A stretch of DNA of 7,470 nucleotides. Origin: Acidobacteriaceae bacterium (GTDB taxonomy: Bacteria; Acidobacteriota; Terriglobia; Terriglobales; Acidobacteriaceae). The stretch spans positions 1-7,470 of the forward strand of contig JAICMT010000068.1 of the NCBI GenBank assembly GCA_025929125.1, written 5' to 3'. The position numbers were made by a program, and so were the translations under genes. The notes under the pieces are model-generated. The model was not told the DNA's origin. It saw only the letters and a list, made by a program, of their open reading frames with translations, and ran no database searches. Position 1 is the first letter of the stretch. The number at the start of each line of letters is the position of its first letter. This document shows positions 5,225 to 7,470 of this stretch, piece by piece.

Positions 5225-6979
5225 TTAGCGATCGCGGCCGCGGCCCTGATCGTGCCCGCCGTCATGTCCCCGATTCGCCTGCGGTGCAGGTTGCGGCCTC
5301 TGCGCCGGTGGCGGACTCACCCGCGCACCCTCCGGACCACGGCGGTACTGTGGCGCAGCCTGAGCTGGAGCACTGTTCTGCTGCCGAGCCGGCGGCGCCT
5401 GACGCTCAACCTGGGGCTGGGCAGCCGGAGCGGGCTGCGACTGCTGCCCTTGCCATCCTCCCCGCCGGAAGCCAGGCTGAGCGGGAGCATTGTTCTGCTG
5501 CTGCCAGCGTGTCTGTGGCTGAGGCTGAGGTTGGACCTGAGGCTGCGCCTGAGGTTGAGACTGCATTTGACGGCCCTCCCGGCCCCGCCGGAAGTCAGGT
5601 GTTGCCGGCTGCTGTGGCGTGCTCTGCTGCGGAGCAGGTTGGGGCTGGGTCCGAGGTGTATAGACCGTGCCTCCCTGCTGCGGAGCCGGCTGAGCCTGGG
5701 TGCGTGGCGTATAGACTTGCCCCCCACGCTGCGGCATTATCCGCCCCTGCGGGACCGGCTGCACCTGCGGCTGTGCTGGTTGGTTACCCTGCCAATTTCC
5801 GCGGTTCTGCGGAGATTGCTCATTCCGGCCATTTCCGCGTCCACGCGCGTTCGCCGAACCACGCCACGCTGCCTGCGGCAGCGCCGCCGGCATCTGGTGG
5901 TTGGAGACGACCGGCCGCGATTCGACTGCGACCGCCGGCCGTCCGTGATTCTGCCCATAGAACTGCTGTCGGTTCTGCATCATCTGCTGACGAAACTGGA
6001 CCTGCGCAGGCAACGGTGCATACCGGCGCTCATGCAGGACAGCAATCTCTGCCGGCCGCGGACGCACCATCACTCCACGCGGACCATTGAAACTCGGCTG
6101 CCCCGCAAAGCGGCGCGCGTTCACGTGATAGTCGTATACCCGGACAATTCGTCCCCCAACCAGGTGGTTGCAATCCCGGTTATAGAAGAAGTGGCCGCCC
6201 CGCCAGTAGCCGCCGTAGTATCCATATCCGGTGTAGCCGTACCCGTAGTCAATGCCTCCGTAGAAGCCAATGTGCAGGCCCCAGAAGCCGTGGTGGAAGC
6301 GATACGCGCCTCCATAAAACGCCCAGTAGCCGGGTGTCCAGAGCGCACCCATATAAGGCGGCTCAACCCACACCCCGGGAACCCAGTAGTACCCCATGGG
6401 CGCCCACGCCCAATACCCGGGCGTCCAGATGTAGTCTTCATCGGGCGGCGGCGGCTGATCGTAGTCCGGCAACGGCGGCGGAGGTTCGCTGGCCTCTTCC
6501 CCGGTCACATCGGCCTCATAGACTGCCTGGGCCTCATCCATGGCCTCCTGGTCGTCGGGGCCAGCATTCGGATCCTCATTCTGTGGATAGGCGCCATTTT
6601 GCGGATAGGCGCCGTCCTGCGGATACGCCCCATTCTGCGGATATCCATTGGGATCCCCACCCGCGTACCGCCGCTCGATTGGAGCCCCTTGGTTGCCGCC
6701 CTGCTGATATTGCGCCGCCTGCTGCTGCGCCTCGTTCTGCGTGGGATACTGGCCGTCAACCGGAGCGAGGTTGCCATTGCCGGGCTGGTTCTGCTGCCCG
6801 TCTGCATCTCCCTGATAGCTGAATGCGCTGTCCTGGGCCTGCACCGACCGGTGGCACCCAATGCCGCCCCACAGCAACGCCAGGCCAAGCCCTGCGACCG
6901 CCTTGGTGCGGATACCCCATTGGCCACCGCCCGCTGCGCCTAAAGCCTTCGTTTTGTATTGGGCCGCCCGGTTCGTCAT
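5225..6979 (-). CDS. Exported WxxGxW-repeat, Pro/Gln-rich protein of unknown function
   Basis: This is a 584-residue protein whose function I do not know. The N terminus has a basic region, a hydrophobic stretch (about 27-41) and a likely signal peptidase I site after VQA48; C42 follows GGIG, a poor lipobox, so a lipoprotein is less likely. Next comes a Gln/Asn/Gly-rich segment with four YPQNGA-like hexapeptides (about 111-134), an acidic and Pro-rich linker, and then three WxxGxW motifs (WTPGYW 185-190, WVPGVW 199-204, WTPGYW 214-219), which lead into a Gly/Tyr-rich stretch (about 225-265). A short more ordinary region containing NRDCNHLVGGRIVRVYDYHV follows. The C-terminal ~230 residues are low-complexity Q/P/R with two further repeat families, ending in a Gly/Arg/Asp/His tail. 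Families with WxxGxW (YXWGXW) repeats are found in exported proteins of Gram-negative bacteria, with no settled role; a cell-surface or envelope protein is a reasonable inference. The start ATG has GGAGAG 6 nt upstream. Two long open frames on the opposite strand are shadows of its biased composition. Confidence 0.86.
   Translation of the reverse strand: MTNRAAQYKTKALGAAGGGQWGIRTKAVAGLGLALLWGGIGCHRSVQAQDSAFSYQGDADGQQNQPGNGNLAPVDGQYPTQNEAQQQAAQYQQGGNQGAPIERRYAGGDPNGYPQNGAYPQDGAYPQNGAYPQNEDPNAGPDDQEAMDEAQAVYEADVTGEEASEPPPPLPDYDQPPPPDEDYIWTPGYWAWAPMGYYWVPGVWVEPPYMGALWTPGYWAFYGGAYRFHHGFWGLHIGFYGGIDYGYGYTGYGYYGGYWRGGHFFYNRDCNHLVGGRIVRVYDYHVNARRFAGQPSFNGPRGVMVRPRPAEIAVLHERRYAPLPAQVQFRQQMMQNRQQFYGQNHGRPAVAVESRPVVSNHQMPAALPQAAWRGSANARGRGNGRNEQSPQNRGNWQGNQPAQPQVQPVPQGRIMPQRGGQVYTPRTQAQPAPQQGGTVYTPRTQPQPAPQQSTPQQPATPDFRRGREGRQMQSQPQAQPQVQPQPQPQTRWQQQNNAPAQPGFRRGGWQGQQSQPAPAAQPQVERQAPPARQQNSAPAQAAPQYRRGPEGARVSPPPAQRPQPAPQANRGHDGGHDQGRGRDR
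5354..5599 (-). repeat. Two-and-a-half copies of a degenerate 41-residue coding repeat
   Basis: Unit A (5599-5477) starts PDFRRGREGR, contains QPQV and ends QQNNAPAQ. Unit B (5476-5354) starts PGFRRGGWQG, contains QPQV and ends QQNSAPAQAA. Each is 41 codons (123 bp). A third start, PQYRRGPEGA, follows from 5353 and decays into the C-terminal tail. The exact shared length argues for duplication of a 123-bp module rather than chance low complexity. Confidence 0.7.
5624..5725 (-). repeat. 51-bp tandem duplication encoding GG(Q/T)VYTPRTQxQPAPQQ
   Basis: Two adjacent 17-codon units (5725-5675 and 5674-5624) differ at two residues: Q to T at the third position and A to P at the eleventh. Both lie in frame within the Pro/Gln-rich C-terminal region of the exported protein. 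Confidence 0.8.
6577..6648 (-). repeat. Four 18-bp tandem units encoding YPQNGA-like hexapeptides
   Basis: Units at 6577-6594, 6595-6612, 6613-6630 and 6631-6648 share a CATTCTGCGGATA-like + strand sequence with a few substitutions. They encode YPQ(N/D)GA-like hexapeptides in the N-terminal part of the exported protein. The in-frame 18-bp period makes slippage-driven length variation likely between strains. Confidence 0.85.
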
Positions 6980-6985
6980 GATGGT

Positions 6986-6991
6986 CTCTCC
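6986..6991 (-). promoter_or_regulatory. Ribosome binding site of the WxxGxW protein gene
   Basis: GGAGAG on the minus strand lies 6 nt before the ATG at 6979 and fixes the start and strand of this repetitive gene. Confidence 0.7.
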
Positions 6992-7006
6992 GTATTGCCT
7001 GTCAGC

Positions 7007-7036
7007 AAATTAGATGCCGGTTTCCGTTTGGTACAA
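7007..7036 (-). promoter_or_regulatory. Candidate promoter of the WxxGxW protein gene
   Basis: On the minus strand TTGTAC (7036-7031) and TAATTT (7012-7007) are 18 nt apart, in an 89-bp gap after the stop of the metallo-beta-lactamase-fold gene. This suggests the exported protein has its own promoter. The boxes are only partial matches, so read-through from upstream stays possible. Confidence 0.35.
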
Positions 7037-7043
7037 GTTCCAA
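7028..7043. promoter_or_regulatory. Imperfect palindrome over the candidate -35 region
   Basis: TTGGTACAAGTTCCAA pairs at 6 of 8 positions per arm (TTGG.AC..GT.CCAA). It overlaps the candidate -35 box of the WxxGxW gene and could be an operator. No known regulator box was recognised. Confidence 0.3.
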
Positions 7044-7068
7044 GTGTTCCTCTCGGCCGGCCGCTAAC

Positions 7069-7470
7069 CTACTTCGCGGAGTACTCGACGGTTTCCTGCG
7101 TCCGCGTGTTTGTGACTGAGAACGTACCGTCCTCCCGGGCCGTCAACTTCAGTGGATTGCCGGTGTCAGGACCCGACAGGTTCGCAATGCGCGATTCCGC
7201 CGTATTGTGCTTTGCATCGTTTCCCTCGGCAACGTGTAACTGCCACAAATCTTCCAGTCTGGATGAACCCTCAACCGTGTCAAAGGTTGTGGGAACCGCC
7301 CCCTTGCGCGCCGAATTCTCAATGAACACCACCCGGGGCGCAATCGCCTTCACCAGCGCTGGGCTCCCGCTGCGGTCCAGCCCATGGTGGGATGCAAGGT
7401 AGATATCCACTTTGCCCAGCTTGTCGATCGGACACATCAGCCGCCGCTCCTCACCCCAGGTCAGATCGCC
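7069..7470 (-). CDS. Metallo-beta-lactamase-fold hydrolase (ComEC/Rec2-type domain), 5' partial
   Basis: The frame is open to the right edge, so this is the C-terminal ~133 residues of a longer protein; an internal ATG at 7437 is not the start. The segment begins GDLTWGEERRLMCP, followed by VDIYLASHHGLDRSGSPALV. The GDL aspartate and the HHG histidine match metal-ligand positions in the C-terminal half of the metallo-beta-lactamase fold, in the arrangement seen in the hydrolase domain of ComEC/Rec2 and its stand-alone relatives. After about 50 residues comes a tail (LTAREDGTFSVTNTRTQETVEYSAK) that looks like a small beta-rich end. Whether the full protein has the ComEC membrane channel or is a free-standing, possibly exported hydrolase cannot be seen. 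It is on the same strand as the WxxGxW gene, 89 bp upstream of it. Confidence 0.8.
   Translation of the reverse strand, partial: GDLTWGEERRLMCPIDKLGKVDIYLASHHGLDRSGSPALVKAIAPRVVFIENSARKGAVPTTFDTVEGSSRLEDLWQLHVAEGNDAKHNTAESRIANLSGPDTGNPLKLTAREDGTFSVTNTRTQETVEYSAK

Noticed and set aside
5225..5725. Repeat-rich stretch as a CRISPR array or mobile element
   Set aside because: The repeats are in frame within one long gene, vary in sequence, have no spacers, and no transposase or terminal inverted repeats are present.
4756..6090. 444-codon plus-strand open frame spanning the end of mntH and the repeats
   Set aside because: It overlaps mntH in another frame and then runs antisense to the repetitive gene. 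Its composition is Ala/Pro/Arg filler and no family was recognised.
5252..6943. 563-codon plus-strand open frame opposite the WxxGxW gene
   Set aside because: Its product is Leu/Arg-rich with no signal peptide, motif or ribosome binding site. It arises from the biased codon use of the minus-strand gene, which has a clear signal peptide, WxxGxW motifs and a good Shine-Dalgarno.
7054..7063. CGGCCGGCCG palindrome as a terminator after the metallo-beta-lactamase-fold gene
   Set aside because: It is a perfect 10-bp palindrome but has no loop and no T tract on the minus strand after it, so it is not a convincing intrinsic terminator.

Overview
The window is GC-rich and gene-dense, with small intergenic gaps and mixed gene orientation. 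Gene content (a three-subunit-type molybdenum hydroxylase, an NRAMP manganese transporter with a divergent DtxR-family regulator, and a secreted WxxGxW / Pro-Gln-rich protein) would fit a Gram-negative soil bacterium. I lean to Acidobacteriota (class Terriglobia), from general experience of such protein styles only; no taxonomic marker is present.

Layout. (1) Positions 1-728 (+) hold the C-terminal part of the FAD-binding subunit of a xanthine-dehydrogenase-family enzyme of the PaoB/YagS type. Position 760-3042 (+) is the complete molybdopterin-binding catalytic subunit (PaoC/YagR type). The two form one operon; the small [2Fe-2S] subunit would be expected just upstream, outside the window. 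(2) The catalytic subunit converges on a minus-strand DtxR/MntR-family regulator (3039-3743), and both stop codons lie in one palindromic CTAG. (3) The regulator is divergent from an NRAMP-family Mn2+ transporter, mntH (3824-5218, +). The roughly 80-bp AT-rich gap between them holds a strong DtxR-type palindrome, a second weaker copy and a third unrelated inverted repeat, consistent with metal-dependent repression of mntH. (4) mntH converges, after only 6 bp, on a 584-residue exported protein (5225-6979, -) with three WxxGxW motifs and several internal repeat families; its function is unknown. (5) Upstream of that gene on the same strand is the C-terminal end of a metallo-beta-lactamase-fold protein resembling the ComEC-type hydrolase domain (7069 to beyond the window edge, -).

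The oxidoreductase, the manganese module and the exported protein look like separate transcription units placed next to each other. I see no RNA gene, mobile element, CRISPR array or phage sequence. The best-supported point of interest is the mntR-mntH control region together with the mixed metal-ligand set of the regulator. I do not see a convincing new multi-gene system.
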